From Chromohalobacter sp. 11-W (GTDB lineage Bacteria; Pseudomonadota; Gammaproteobacteria; Pseudomonadales; Halomonadaceae), in contig NZ_JARANZ010000002.1 in assembly GCF_029889905.1 (NCBI RefSeq), forward strand, positions 310,001-374,000: DNA of 64,000 bases, read 5' to 3'. Positions 57,138 through 64,000 of this stretch are shown piece by piece. Position numbers and translations under genes: made by a program. Every line of letters begins with the position of its first letter. Within the stretch, counting starts at the first letter, position 1. The notes under the pieces are model-generated. The model did no database searches. It was not told the origin of the DNA and saw nothing but the letters and a program-made list of their open reading frames with translations.

Positions 57138-58312
57138 CGCACGCATCGACTCCCCAGTCCGCTCCCCAAGATTTCGACGCCATTCGTCCCTATCATGACG
57201 ACGAGGTGGCGGCGGTACTCGACCGCCTGGCTCACTGCGACGAGCTGCTCGACGCGATCACGCACTTTCGCCTCCCCCGGCTGGCGCGTTACGCGCCGCC
57301 CGTGGCGCGTTTCATCGCGCGCCTGGGACTACAACACGAAATGCGCAACATCGAGAGCGTCGCCGCCTTTCAGCAACGCATCGCCCGCTACATGGCGCGA
57401 ATGATCGCCACTACCACGGATGCCTTCGAGATCGAAGGGCTCGAGCACCTCGACGCCGACAAGGCCTATCTGTTCATCGGCAATCATCGCGATATCGCCA
57501 TGGACCCGGCGTTCGTCAATTACGCGCTCTACCAGAAAGGTCGCAATACCGTGCGCATCGCGATTGGCGACAATCTACTGCAGAAGCCATTCGTCAATGA
57601 CCTGATGCGTCTCAACAAGAGTTTCATCGTGCCGCGCTCGGCCAAGGGCAAGCGGGCGATGCTGCAGGCGTATCAGACGTTATCGCGCTATATCCGTCAT
57701 TCGATCACCGCCGATAACCATTCGATCTGGATCGCCGAGCGCGAAGGACGCGCCAAGGACGGCATCGACCGCGCCGATACTGCCATCGTCAAGATGCTGG
57801 GCATGGCCCAGCGCATGGACGGCGGCGAGGCCGATATCGGTGCCGCGGTATCCGAGCTGCGCCTCGTGCCGGTATCCATCAGCTACGAATACGATCCCTG
57901 CGATCTCCAGAAGGCACGCGAGCTGTACGCCCGTCATACGGAAGGCCGTTACGACAAGGTCGAATTCGAGGATATTCAGTCCATCGTCGCCGGCATTACA
58001 GGTCACAAGGGCCGCATCCGCCTGACTTTCGGCACACCTCTGGGGAGCGAGTTCGCGACCCCGGAAGCCGTCACCGAGGAAATCGATCGCCAGGTACTGG
58101 CTCACTACCATATGTTCCCCAGCCATCAACTCGCGCTCGAGGCCACGGGGCTGGCGCCGGATCTGGTCGATCTGAGCGAGGTTACCGATGCCGACCGTTC
58201 ACGCTTCGAAGCACGCCTGGCCACCGTGCCCGACCACCTCCGTCATTGGTGGCTGCGTCAATACGCCAATCCCATTCTCAACCGCGCCGGATATGTCGAG
58301 GAAGACGCCTGA
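57134..58312 (+). CDS. PlsC-like acyltransferase
   Basis: A 392-residue acyltransferase of the 1-acylglycerol-3-phosphate acyltransferase superfamily. The acyl-acceptor block is FIGNHRDIAMDPAFVNYAL (about 115-133), where the canonical H-x4-D is H-x5-D; a second block KSFIVPRSAKGKRAML and a third, IWIAEREGRAKDGIDRAD, follow (the last holds an 'EGxR/K'-like Glu). There is a long N-terminal region before the domain and no obvious transmembrane helix. It probably acts in phospholipid or lipid acylation at the membrane face. It is translationally coupled to rdgC. Confidence 0.82.
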   Translation: MTHASTPQSAPQDFDAIRPYHDDEVAAVLDRLAHCDELLDAITHFRLPRLARYAPPVARFIARLGLQHEMRNIESVAAFQQRIARYMARMIATTTDAFEIEGLEHLDADKAYLFIGNHRDIAMDPAFVNYALYQKGRNTVRIAIGDNLLQKPFVNDLMRLNKSFIVPRSAKGKRAMLQAYQTLSRYIRHSITADNHSIWIAEREGRAKDGIDRADTAIVKMLGMAQRMDGGEADIGAAVSELRLVPVSISYEYDPCDLQKARELYARHTEGRYDKVEFEDIQSIVAGITGHKGRIRLTFGTPLGSEFATPEAVTEEIDRQVLAHYHMFPSHQLALEATGLAPDLVDLSEVTDADRSRFEARLATVPDHLRHWWLRQYANPILNRAGYVEEDA

Positions 58313-58316
58313 CGCG

Positions 58317-59798
58317 TCACTTCCGCCAGAACGTGGGCGTCAACAGTACCAGCACGGTGAGGATTTCCAGGCGCCCCATCAACATGCCCAGGCTCAGAAG
58401 CCACTTGGCGGCGTCGGGCAGCGACGAGAAGTTCCCCGCCGGTCCGATGACCGGTCCCAGGCCGGGGCCGACGTTGGAGACGGCGGTGGCCGCCCCTGAT
58501 AGTGCGGTCACCAGATCCAACCCCAGCAGCGCTAGCCCCAGCGCCAGACCTGCAATCGTCAGGAAGAAGAAGAAGGAAAAAGCGATGACCCCGCGCACGA
58601 CCTCGTCGCTCAGTGGGTTGCCATTATAGCGTTGCGCGAAGACCCCCTGGGCATGCACGAGATGGCGCAATTGGGTGAACAGCATGATGGCACCGATCTG
58701 AAAGCGGAATATTTTCATGCCGCCACTCGTGGACCCGCTACAGCCACCGACGAAGGTCAGATAAAAGAACGCAGCGACGACCAGCGGCCCCCACTGAGTA
58801 TAGTCGTCGGAGGCATAGCCGGTGGTGGTGACCACCGAAATGACATTGAAGGCGACTTGCGTCAGCGCCTCGAAGAACGGCACACCCCCGGCGACGCGAT
58901 ACACGGTCAACCCCAGGATCACCACCGCTAACAGCCCCATTAACCCCCGCACCTGCTGGTCCCGCCACAGAACATGCGGCGTATCGCGCAGCGCGCGAAT
59001 AAACAGCACGAATGGCAGCGCGCCGCACAGCATGAAGAAGGAGGCCAGCCACAGAATCAGCGGACGATCATGATAGATCCCGAAGGAGGCATCCGAGTTG
59101 GCAAACCCCCCAGTAGCCATGGAACTCATGGCATGCACGACGGCATCCAACGGCGTCATGCCCGCCAGGTAGTACGTCAGCATTGCCAGCAAGGTCCCGC
59201 CCAAGTAGATCGCGCCACTCGCCTTGGCGATACCGCCGGCGCGTGGCAGCACCTTGTCGGACCAGTCCGACGACTCGGTTTGGAACAAGCGCATGCCACC
59301 CACCTTGAGAAACGGCAGGATAGCGATCGCCATGACGATGATGCCGATGCCGCCCAACCACTGCATCAAGCCGCGCCACAATTTAAGGCCATCGGAGAGA
59401 CCGTCGATGCCCACCAGCACCGTCGATCCGGTGGTAGTGATCGCCGAGACCGACTCGAAGACGGCATCGGCGAAGGACAACTGCGGCGCCCCCAAAATCA
59501 ACGGCAGGCTCGCCCCGGCACTCACCAGCACCCAGCTCAAGGTAGTAAGGATGAACATCTGGCGCGGGCGCAGCAGGATCTCGATGCCGTGCGTGGCGAA
59601 CCACATGAGGCAGGCGGCACCCGCGACGATGGCGATCGACAGCGCGAACGCAATGCGGTCGGGGTCACCCTCCAGGGTCAGCACGCCGAGGGGGACGATC
59701 ATCAAGATCGCCAGCACGCAAAGCAATACCGCCAGAATCCTGACTACCGGCGCGGACACCACCAGGCTGCGCTTGATGCGTGGGTGTATCACCGCCAC
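58317..59798 (-). CDS. trkH: TrkH family potassium uptake membrane subunit
   Basis: Channel-like membrane subunit of the Trk potassium importer, central to osmotic response in halophiles. The 493-residue protein has about ten helices with four pore loops that carry the filter-like TTGSTV, ATGGFANS, TTTGYA and GGCSGSTSGGMKI segments. Halomonads encode more than one such protein (TrkH, TrkI); I cannot tell which this is. The regulatory NAD-binding partner trkA is not in the window. The GTG at 59798 is chosen since AGGAGG is 7 bases upstream; the frame is open to 59843. Confidence 0.92.
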   Translation of the reverse strand: MAVIHPRIKRSLVVSAPVVRILAVLLCVLAILMIVPLGVLTLEGDPDRIAFALSIAIVAGAACLMWFATHGIEILLRPRQMFILTTLSWVLVSAGASLPLILGAPQLSFADAVFESVSAITTTGSTVLVGIDGLSDGLKLWRGLMQWLGGIGIIVMAIAILPFLKVGGMRLFQTESSDWSDKVLPRAGGIAKASGAIYLGGTLLAMLTYYLAGMTPLDAVVHAMSSMATGGFANSDASFGIYHDRPLILWLASFFMLCGALPFVLFIRALRDTPHVLWRDQQVRGLMGLLAVVILGLTVYRVAGGVPFFEALTQVAFNVISVVTTTGYASDDYTQWGPLVVAAFFYLTFVGGCSGSTSGGMKIFRFQIGAIMLFTQLRHLVHAQGVFAQRYNGNPLSDEVVRGVIAFSFFFFLTIAGLALGLALLGLDLVTALSGAATAVSNVGPGLGPVIGPAGNFSSLPDAAKWLLSLGMLMGRLEILTVLVLLTPTFWRK

Positions 59799-60079
59799 CT
59801 GCCTTCCTCCTCGGCCTCCGCGTCGCGACGTCCCATGATTCACCCAGGCACGATAAACGGCGCGTCATTATAATCGGGCGCTACTATAAAGGGTGCGCGG
59901 GCGTTTCTCTACTCGCGCACCTTGCGACCGCCCATTCGCCACGGCGGCCTACTGCCGTCCACCGCGACGATATGCTATCGTCCGCGACATCGTCCTGCGA
60001 GTCGATGCGCGACGCCGTGAACGCACGGCACGCGATCCCGCATGAGCCACCCGGCCACATGGCCACATGGAGAGAGCCC

Positions 60080-60367
60080 ATGAGTTCCGCGTCCGAAATG
60101 CAGAAAGTTCGAATCATCAACGAGCTGCGTGAATTCATCAAGAAACTGCTGCAAGATCCGGCGATTCTCGAGCAATCGCTCACCATCGCCCGCGCCCATT
60201 ACACCGACGACGGCGATAACCGGCAGATGTGGGCCACCATCGCCAACGAAATCTCGGACAATACCAGCGTGCATATTCCCGAAGACCCCAACGAGCACTC
60301 GGAAGCCGACCGGCTGTTTCTGGAAGTGCTAAAGGAAGTCGTCGACGAAGGGAAGGCGTTGTACTGA
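60080..60367 (+). CDS. Small acidic protein, unknown function
   Basis: A 95-residue acidic helical protein (begins MSSASEMQKVRIINELREF) that I do not recognise. It has no signal peptide, membrane helix or metal motif. The ATG at 60080 has GGAGAGAG about 7 bases upstream, and codon use is like that of its neighbours, so it looks real. It lies between trkH (divergent) and pilA (convergent) and ends before a shared terminator. The frame is open far upstream (to 59780), but that part overlaps the trkH 5' region. Confidence 0.65.
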   Translation: MSSASEMQKVRIINELREFIKKLLQDPAILEQSLTIARAHYTDDGDNRQMWATIANEISDNTSVHIPEDPNEHSEADRLFLEVLKEVVDEGKALY

Positions 60368-60450
60368 AGCGGGAAGTTGGAAGGTTTAAGAGATAAGAGA
60401 GAAGGAAAAAGAACGAAGGGCCTCAGAGACAATCCGAAATCGAGATACTA

Positions 60451-60476
60451 AAAAGGCCGGCGAATGCCGGCCTTTT
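60451..60476. terminator. Bidirectional terminator between the small acidic gene and pilA
   Basis: A perfect 11-bp stem AAAAGGCCGGC/GCCGGCCTTTT around GAAT. The A/T ends allow use from both strands; it is 30 bases past the pilA stop. Confidence 0.88.
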
Positions 60477-60505
60477 TCATCTCGAATGCTTACTTACAGC
60501 GTGTT

Positions 60506-60967
60506 TTACCCGCCTGTAGGAGCAGCTTCGTATGTACAATTAGATACATATTCCTCAGGAACGGTTGTCGTGCAGCTCCATGAGCGCATATCGTCACCTT
60601 CATCTTCGGCATACGTATAAGTGACAGTTTGGTCTTCAAGGTTTGAGTTAGCCGAAGTATCCCCTTCACCAAACGTGTACGTCGCGCTAGCGGCACCAGT
60701 ACCAGTCCACGTCGGATCGGTAATTTCACCATATTCACCATCGGTACGAATACCAAGAGCAGGCGCATCCCCCCCATAGGCCTTTCCTTGATCGACACGC
60801 TCCTGAATGGAAATCTTGGCGCCGCCCAGCAGTGAATGCGCTTCGGCGAATTGCGAGCGTGCGACGTAGTTCTGGTACTGCGGTATGGCGATGGCGGCGA
60901 GGATGCCGATGATCGCGACGACGATCATTAGTTCGATCAGCGTGAAACCGCGTTGTTGTCGTTCCAT
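60506..60967 (-). CDS. pilA: Type IV major pilin
   Basis: A 153-residue type IVa prepilin. The leader peptide MERQQRG is cleaved before Phe8 (class III signal [16 protein letters not shown]), with the conserved Glu at mature position 5. A long N-terminal helix (to about residue 50) is followed by a Thr/Gly/Asp-rich globular head and a C-terminal disulfide loop ([14 protein letters not shown]). The ATG at 60967 has AGGAGA upstream. It is divergent from pilB-pilC, as in Pseudomonas. I find no convincing sigma-54 element upstream, unlike pilA in pseudomonads. Confidence 0.94.
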   Translation of the reverse strand: MERQQRGFTLIELMIVVAIIGILAAIAIPQYQNYVARSQFAEAHSLLGGAKISIQERVDQGKAYGGDAPALGIRTDGEYGEITDPTWTGTGAASATYTFGEGDTSANSNLEDQTVTYTYAEDEGDDMRSWSCTTTVPEEYVSNCTYEAAPTGG

Positions 60968-61247
60968 TGAATTCTCCTGTGATCCCGTTGAATGCCCTGT
61001 TATTCGCCTGTGTGGCGAGCCCGACGCGGGCGGATGATAGCGCGTTGCGGGCGCGCCAGCGAGACGTTGACGCCCTGCCGGCTCTCTGCGAGACAGCCAT
61101 CTAGCATGTTACGTTAAATTACACTTCTCATGCTGGCAAGATGATCGAGGTTAAAGTTTACCTAACATCAGCCGATCATATACAAACACGCTAATTGACG
61201 AGATATCTCATGCCAAGGGTCACCATGACGGTCATGCATGGGGTAGG
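60968..61247. other. Divergent spacer between pilA and pilB
   Basis: 280 bases. An AT-richer tract (about 61105-61200) may hold promoters of both genes. No sigma-54 (GG-N10-GC) element matching the pilA class was found on the minus strand. No gene is seen. Confidence 0.5.
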
Positions 61248-63053
61248 ATGCGAGAAGTCACGGGGTATCGGCCGCCCCACCTGGTCACTCCTTTTGGTGT
61301 CGAAACGCTTATGCATTCGTCTTCATCGTCGTCTCCTGCCGCCCCCGGCTCGTCGCTTTTGAAAGGGCTCGCCGCACGCTTGGTCACGGAAGGCCTGATC
61401 GAGGAATCCAAGGCGCGGCATGCCATGGAGGCCGTGCACGATACGCATCAGTCGGTGCTCGAATACGTCATCGAGCAGCGCTGGGTTTCCGCACGAGAGG
61501 CCACCCAGAGTGCCGCATGGGAATATGGCCTGCCGTTCGTCGACCTGGAAGCCATCAGTACCGAGCGCCTGCCCATCGGCGAGGGGCTGTCCGACACACT
61601 GATCCGCCGCCTCGGCGTACTGCCGCTAGCGCGTGGCGAGCGTCATATCAGTGTCGCGATCCCCTACCCCTCGACGCTGGCAAAACTCGATGAACTGCAG
61701 TTCACCACCGGACTCACCGCCGAGGGCGTGCTGGTAGCTACCGATCAGTTGCAGCCGGCCATCGAGCGTTATCTCGTCCAGCGCGAGACGCACGGCATGC
61801 TCGAAGCCCTCGACGATGCCAGCGAGGCGCTCGAGACACTCGATCTCGACGACGTCGAGCCTCTCAACGAAGGGCTCGACACCGATGACGACGATGCCCC
61901 AGTGGTCCGCTTTGTGCACAAGATGATGCTTGATGCCGCGCGGCGAGGTGCTTCGGATATCCACTTCGAGCCGTATGAGTCAGCCTTCCGCATCCGCTTT
62001 CGCATCGATGGCATCCTGGTCGAGGTCGCGCGGCCGCCGTTCAATCTGCGCGCCCGCCTTTCGGCACGCCTCAAGGTCATGTCGCGTCTGGATATCTCCG
62101 AGCGGCGTTTGCCGCAGGATGGCGCCATCAAGCTGCGTGTCTCGGCCTCGCGCACCATCGACTTTCGCGTCAGCACGCTACCCACGGTACACGGCGAGAA
62201 AATCGTGCTGCGCTTGCTGGATGCTGGCGCTACGCGCCTGGGCATCGATGCGCTGGGCTTCAGTGAATCGCAAAAGGCGCTGTTCGAACACGCGCTCGCC
62301 CAGCCGCAGGGGATGATACTCGCCACCGGCCCTACCGGCAGCGGCAAGACCGTGACCCTGTATACCGGGCTCAACATCCTCAATACCGACGCGCGCAACA
62401 TCGCCACCGCCGAGGACCCCGTAGAGCTCAAGCTGGACGGCATCAACCAGGTCAATGTGCTGCCCAAGATCGGGCTGGATTTCGCCAGCGCACTGCGCGC
62501 TTTCCTGCGCCAGGACCCCGATGTCGTGATGGTCGGCGAGGTCCGCGACCTGGAAACCGCAGAGATCTCCGTCAAGGCCGCGCAGACCGGCCACTTGGTG
62601 CTGTCGACGCTGCACACCAACTCGGCGGCGGAAACCCTGACGCGACTGCGCAACATGGGCGTGGCGGCCTACAACATTGCAAGCTCGGTGACCTTGATCG
62701 TCGCCCAGCGCTTGGTGCGTCAGTTGTGTCCTCATTGCAAGACATCCGTCGAGCTGCCTCGGGAACTCTTCCTCGACGCAGGCTTCACGACACAAGAAAT
62801 CGAGACCGCGACCTGCTATCGCGCCACGGGCTGTACGCAATGCACCCACGGCTACAAAGGGCGCGTCGGTCTCTATGAAGTACTCCCCGTCAGCGAGGCC
62901 ATGAGCAAACTGATCATGGCCGACGGCAATTCATTGGAACTCGGCGAACTGGCCCGTCAAGAAGGCCATCCCGATCTGCGGCGCAGCGGTCTGAGCAAAG
63001 TACTCGCGGGGATTACCAGCCTCGAGGAAATCAATCGCGTGGTGCTGGAATGA
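61248..63053 (+). CDS. pilB: Type IV pilus assembly ATPase PilB
   Basis: Hexameric GspE/PilB ATPase that powers pilus extension. The 601-residue protein has an N-terminal MshEN-like domain (about 45-190), the Walker A GPTGSGKT (about 361-368), Asp box (ATAEDPVELKL), Walker B (RQDPDVVMVGEVRD), His box (GHLVLSTLHTNSA) and the tetracysteine zinc motif (CPHC and CTQC). The start is uncertain: ATG at 61248 has a weak GGGG upstream; ATG at 61311 (MHSSSSSS) lacks any ribosome-binding site. pilC follows after 32 bases. Confidence 0.95.
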   Translation: MREVTGYRPPHLVTPFGVETLMHSSSSSSPAAPGSSLLKGLAARLVTEGLIEESKARHAMEAVHDTHQSVLEYVIEQRWVSAREATQSAAWEYGLPFVDLEAISTERLPIGEGLSDTLIRRLGVLPLARGERHISVAIPYPSTLAKLDELQFTTGLTAEGVLVATDQLQPAIERYLVQRETHGMLEALDDASEALETLDLDDVEPLNEGLDTDDDDAPVVRFVHKMMLDAARRGASDIHFEPYESAFRIRFRIDGILVEVARPPFNLRARLSARLKVMSRLDISERRLPQDGAIKLRVSASRTIDFRVSTLPTVHGEKIVLRLLDAGATRLGIDALGFSESQKALFEHALAQPQGMILATGPTGSGKTVTLYTGLNILNTDARNIATAEDPVELKLDGINQVNVLPKIGLDFASALRAFLRQDPDVVMVGEVRDLETAEISVKAAQTGHLVLSTLHTNSAAETLTRLRNMGVAAYNIASSVTLIVAQRLVRQLCPHCKTSVELPRELFLDAGFTTQEIETATCYRATGCTQCTHGYKGRVGLYEVLPVSEAMSKLIMADGNSLELGELARQEGHPDLRRSGLSKVLAGITSLEEINRVVLE

Positions 63054-63085
63054 GCGATCCGGTCAAGTGACATGAGGGCAACGAC

Positions 63086-64000
63086 ATGGCGGTAGCGACA
63101 CGCAGCAAGGCGCCTCGGCGCGTCGTCCTGCACCGCTGGCGGTGGAAGGGCAAGAACTCCCGCGGTGAAACCATTCAAGGTGAACTGGTCGCCGCGGATG
63201 AAATGGGCGTGCGCCAGGAACTCGGGCGTCAGAACATCCTCGTCAAACGGATTCAGCGCGTGCGCAGCCCTTTCGGGCTGGGTCGCATTCGCCCGCAGGA
63301 CATCACCCTGTTCGCGCGCCAGATGGCGACCATGATCCGTGCCGGCATTCCCTTGCTGCAGGCGTTCAGCGTAGTATCGGAGAGCCTTAAACGCCCCGCC
63401 ATGCATCACCTCATCGAGACACTGATGAATGAGGTCTCGGCCGGCGCCAGCTTTTCCGAAGCGCTCTCGCAGCATCCGCAACATTTCGATCGCATGTTCG
63501 TCAACATGGTCGAAGCCGGCGAGCAATCCGGCTCGCTGGATCGCATGCTGGAGCGTGTCGCCAGCTACAAGGAGAAGATCGACTCGCTGCGGTCCCGCGT
63601 GCGCAAGGCGCTTTATTATCCTGCCGCCGTCGTGCTCGTAGGCATGGGGGTGACCGCCCTGCTGCTGATCAAGGTCGTGCCACAATTCGAGAGCTTGTTT
63701 CGCGGCTTCGGCGCCGACCTGCCTGCCTTCACGCAATTGACCATCCATCTCTCGGAATGGGTCCAGGCCTATTGGCCGCACTTGCTTGGCGCCTTCATCG
63801 CTGCCGGCTTGCTGATACGTCTCGGCATACGGCGTTCCCCGCGCTTCGCCTATCGCATTGATGGGCTGATGCTGCGCCTGCCGGTCATCGGCGATATCCT
63901 CGACAAGTCGTCGGTGGCGCGTTTTTCGCGAACTCTGGCGACGACCTTCAGCGCCGGGGTGCCCTTGGTAGAATCACTGCATACTGCGGCCGGCTCGACT
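63086..64000 (+). CDS. pilC: Type IV pilus inner-membrane platform protein PilC (3' end outside window)
   Basis: Inner-membrane protein that links the PilB motor to the growing pilus. The visible 305 residues show the basic N-terminus (WRWKGKNSRGETIQGELVA), the first cytoplasmic GspF domain (ITLFARQMATMIRAGIPLLQA ... FVNMVEAGEQSGSLD) and the first membrane helix (AAVVLVGMGVTALLLIKVV, about 180-198), then a second helix (LLGAFIAAGLLIRLGI) and the start of the second GspF repeat. The family is about 400 residues, so roughly a quarter is missing beyond the window edge. The ATG at 63086 is the first in frame. Confidence 0.94.
   Translation, partial: MAVATRSKAPRRVVLHRWRWKGKNSRGETIQGELVAADEMGVRQELGRQNILVKRIQRVRSPFGLGRIRPQDITLFARQMATMIRAGIPLLQAFSVVSESLKRPAMHHLIETLMNEVSAGASFSEALSQHPQHFDRMFVNMVEAGEQSGSLDRMLERVASYKEKIDSLRSRVRKALYYPAAVVLVGMGVTALLLIKVVPQFESLFRGFGADLPAFTQLTIHLSEWVQAYWPHLLGAFIAAGLLIRLGIRRSPRFAYRIDGLMLRLPVIGDILDKSSVARFSRTLATTFSAGVPLVESLHTAAGST

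Overview
The window reads as a chromosomal segment of a GC-rich gammaproteobacterium of the Halomonadaceae, most likely Chromohalobacter or a close Halomonas relative. That is an inference from gene content and order: a gacA-uvrC-pgsA-tRNA Gly/Cys/Leu block, a TyrA-AroA fusion in a gyrA-serC-pheA-tyrA/aroA-cmk-rpsA string, HlyU, RfaH, a TrkH-type potassium transporter, and pilA divergent from pilB-pilC. No taxonomic search was run. Nearly all of it is core chromosome. I see no insertion sequence, prophage, CRISPR array, toxin island or biosynthetic cluster.

Layout. 1-16 kb: Mrp/ApbC, a TerB-like protein, a DUF3581 protein and a glutathione transferase on the minus strand; then thiI, a gamma-glutamylcyclotransferase-like gene, metG, an RnfB-like ferredoxin and nth on the plus strand; then a QTMAN-like glycosyltransferase, a DUF1161 protein, a second GST, hlyU, argG, rnt, grxD and argF. 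16-24 kb: tRNA-Ala, gacA-uvrC-pgsA, three tRNAs behind a near-ideal sigma-70 promoter, an FNR paralogue lacking two cluster cysteines, a lipoprotein and proS. 24-38 kb: a GAF/GGDEF-like/EAL protein, an FKBP, rfaH, an AmpG-like permease, a SEC-C protein, a large unknown membrane protein, topB, a ketopantoate-reductase-like gene, a FUSC protein, and sdhE-ygfX. 38-46 kb: ihfB-lapA-lapB, pyrF, a ComEA-like protein, an SDR, fxsA, groES-groEL and trmJ. 46-56 kb, all minus: rpsA, cmk, tyrA-aroA, pheA, serC, gyrA. 56-64 kb: rdgC, an acyltransferase, trkH, a small acidic protein, pilA, and pilB-pilC (pilC runs off the end).

Functional threads: tRNA modification and charging (thiI, trmJ, the QTMAN-like gene, metG, proS, four tRNAs); aromatic amino acid, serine and arginine synthesis (serC, pheA, tyrA-aroA, argF, argG); DNA topology and repair (gyrA, topB, uvrC, nth, rdgC, ihfB); envelope maintenance (pgsA, lapAB, ampG, PlsC-like, rfaH); proteostasis (groESL with a sigma-32-like promoter, FKBP); and type IV pili.

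I did not find an obviously new multi-gene system. The points most worth a second look are the FNR-like regulator that lost two of four Fe-S ligands but kept the DNA-recognition residues; a nine-copy GTAGCCC repeat just ahead of trmJ; a partial copy of the tRNA-Gly 3' end inside the tRNA cluster; an RnfB-like protein without membrane anchor or Rnf partners; the separation of ihfB from rpsA onto the opposite strand; and two large proteins of unknown function (29.1-32.9 kb).
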